Shown piece after piece: positions 32,538-32,791 of a stretch of 32,791 nucleotides of DNA. Source of the stretch: Xanthomonas cassavae CFBP 4642 (lineage in GTDB: Bacteria; Pseudomonadota; Gammaproteobacteria; Xanthomonadales; Xanthomonadaceae). The stretch lies in the NCBI RefSeq assembly GCF_000454545.1, contig NZ_CM002139.1:4633854-4666644 (forward strand), written 5' to 3'. The position numbers and the translations under genes were made by a program. Each line of letters starts with the position of its first letter. The stretch's first letter is position 1. The notes beneath the pieces are model-generated. The model made no database searches. It worked only from the letters and a program-made list of their open reading frames with translations, and was not told the origin of the DNA.

Positions 32538-32791
32538 GCGGACATCCAGCAACACCGGCCATGCACCGGCAAGATCCAAGATGGAGATCCGCCGGGCAAA
32601 AACAATCCACCTGCTGGCGTGCTCTATTTGCCGTTTTTTGAGGTGCCTTGCCAGGCAAGTCCCGATCCAACGAGCCCCCCGGGGCCAGAGTTGAGCAAGA
32701 AGCTCAACGTTGGACCACGTCAGTGACCTGCGTAAACCGACGCGTCAGGTACTGCGTTACATGTCGATGAGCCCCCCCGATCACAGTGGCG
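32538..32791. other. Right-edge region upstream of mutM
   Basis: No gene is supported. Two perfect inverted repeats occur: CTTGCC-A-GGCAAG (about 32646-32658) and GTTGAGC-AAGAA-GCTCAAC (32690-32708). Neither is followed by a T-run on either strand. They may be sites for a regulator or hairpins of an upstream transcript from outside the window. Confidence 0.5.

Noticed and set aside
32690..32708. GTTGAGC-AAGAA-GCTCAAC as a terminator
   Set aside because: No T-run on either strand and no gene ending beside it inside the window; listed only as an inverted repeat.

Overview
The window looks like a chromosomal segment of a Xanthomonas species (Gammaproteobacteria, Lysobacterales). The basis is high GC content, the family make-up (plsB, rep, tdk, pyrF, opgD, mutM, large Oar-like TonB-dependent receptors beside a flavin-dependent halogenase) and GTAGGAGCG-type inverted repeats typical of Xanthomonadaceae. 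I see no phage, plasmid, insertion sequence, CRISPR, rRNA or tRNA. Identifications come from reading the translated sequence, not from searches.

Layout. (1) 1-3247: a run of small minus-strand genes: a UPF0145/YbjQ protein, a B-box-like zinc-ribbon membrane protein, an RraB-family protein, a DUF5076 protein and a secreted protein with a BamE-like tail. A small plus-strand YdcH-like (DUF465) gene follows. (2) 3248-5032: a repeat-rich zone with a REP-like inverted repeat and two copies of a double-hairpin repeat, flanking an MDR-family oxidoreductase. (3) 5033-8667: plsB and a lipoprotein gene immediately upstream, nearly or actually overlapping it. (4) 9068-18455: the most interesting locus: a LacI-type repressor, two tandem paralogous TonB-dependent receptors with a regulatory-like N-terminal domain, and a flavin-dependent (tryptophan-type) halogenase, all on the plus strand. 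Both receptor genes have nearly the same leader, in which a small hairpin covers the ribosome binding site. (5) 18618-20498: a lipoprotein acid phosphatase and pyrF, overlapping by four bases and followed by a terminator. (6) 20777-23022: a DUF480 (YceH) protein, a decayed chimera of a DUF4272-like gene and an STM4011-type radical SAM gene, and a GNAT acetyltransferase. (7) 23590-27913: rep helicase, thymidine kinase (lacking three of four usual zinc ligands) and an orphan soluble GAF-histidine kinase. (8) 28476-32537: opgD (Tat-exported glucan protein), a secreted DUF4380 protein and mutM.

How the parts may work together. The LacI-receptor-receptor-halogenase block reads as a ligand-induced uptake locus in which an imported or surface-encountered compound is coupled to a halogenation step. 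The substrate, the FADH2 source and the inducer are not visible here. opgD and the DUF4380 gene probably form a periplasmic glucan-related pair. The remaining genes are housekeeping functions in short operons. A dispersed repeat of about 126-130 bp occurs twice (after the first receptor gene and between the DUF4380 gene and mutM), and may be a mobile or RNA-forming element.
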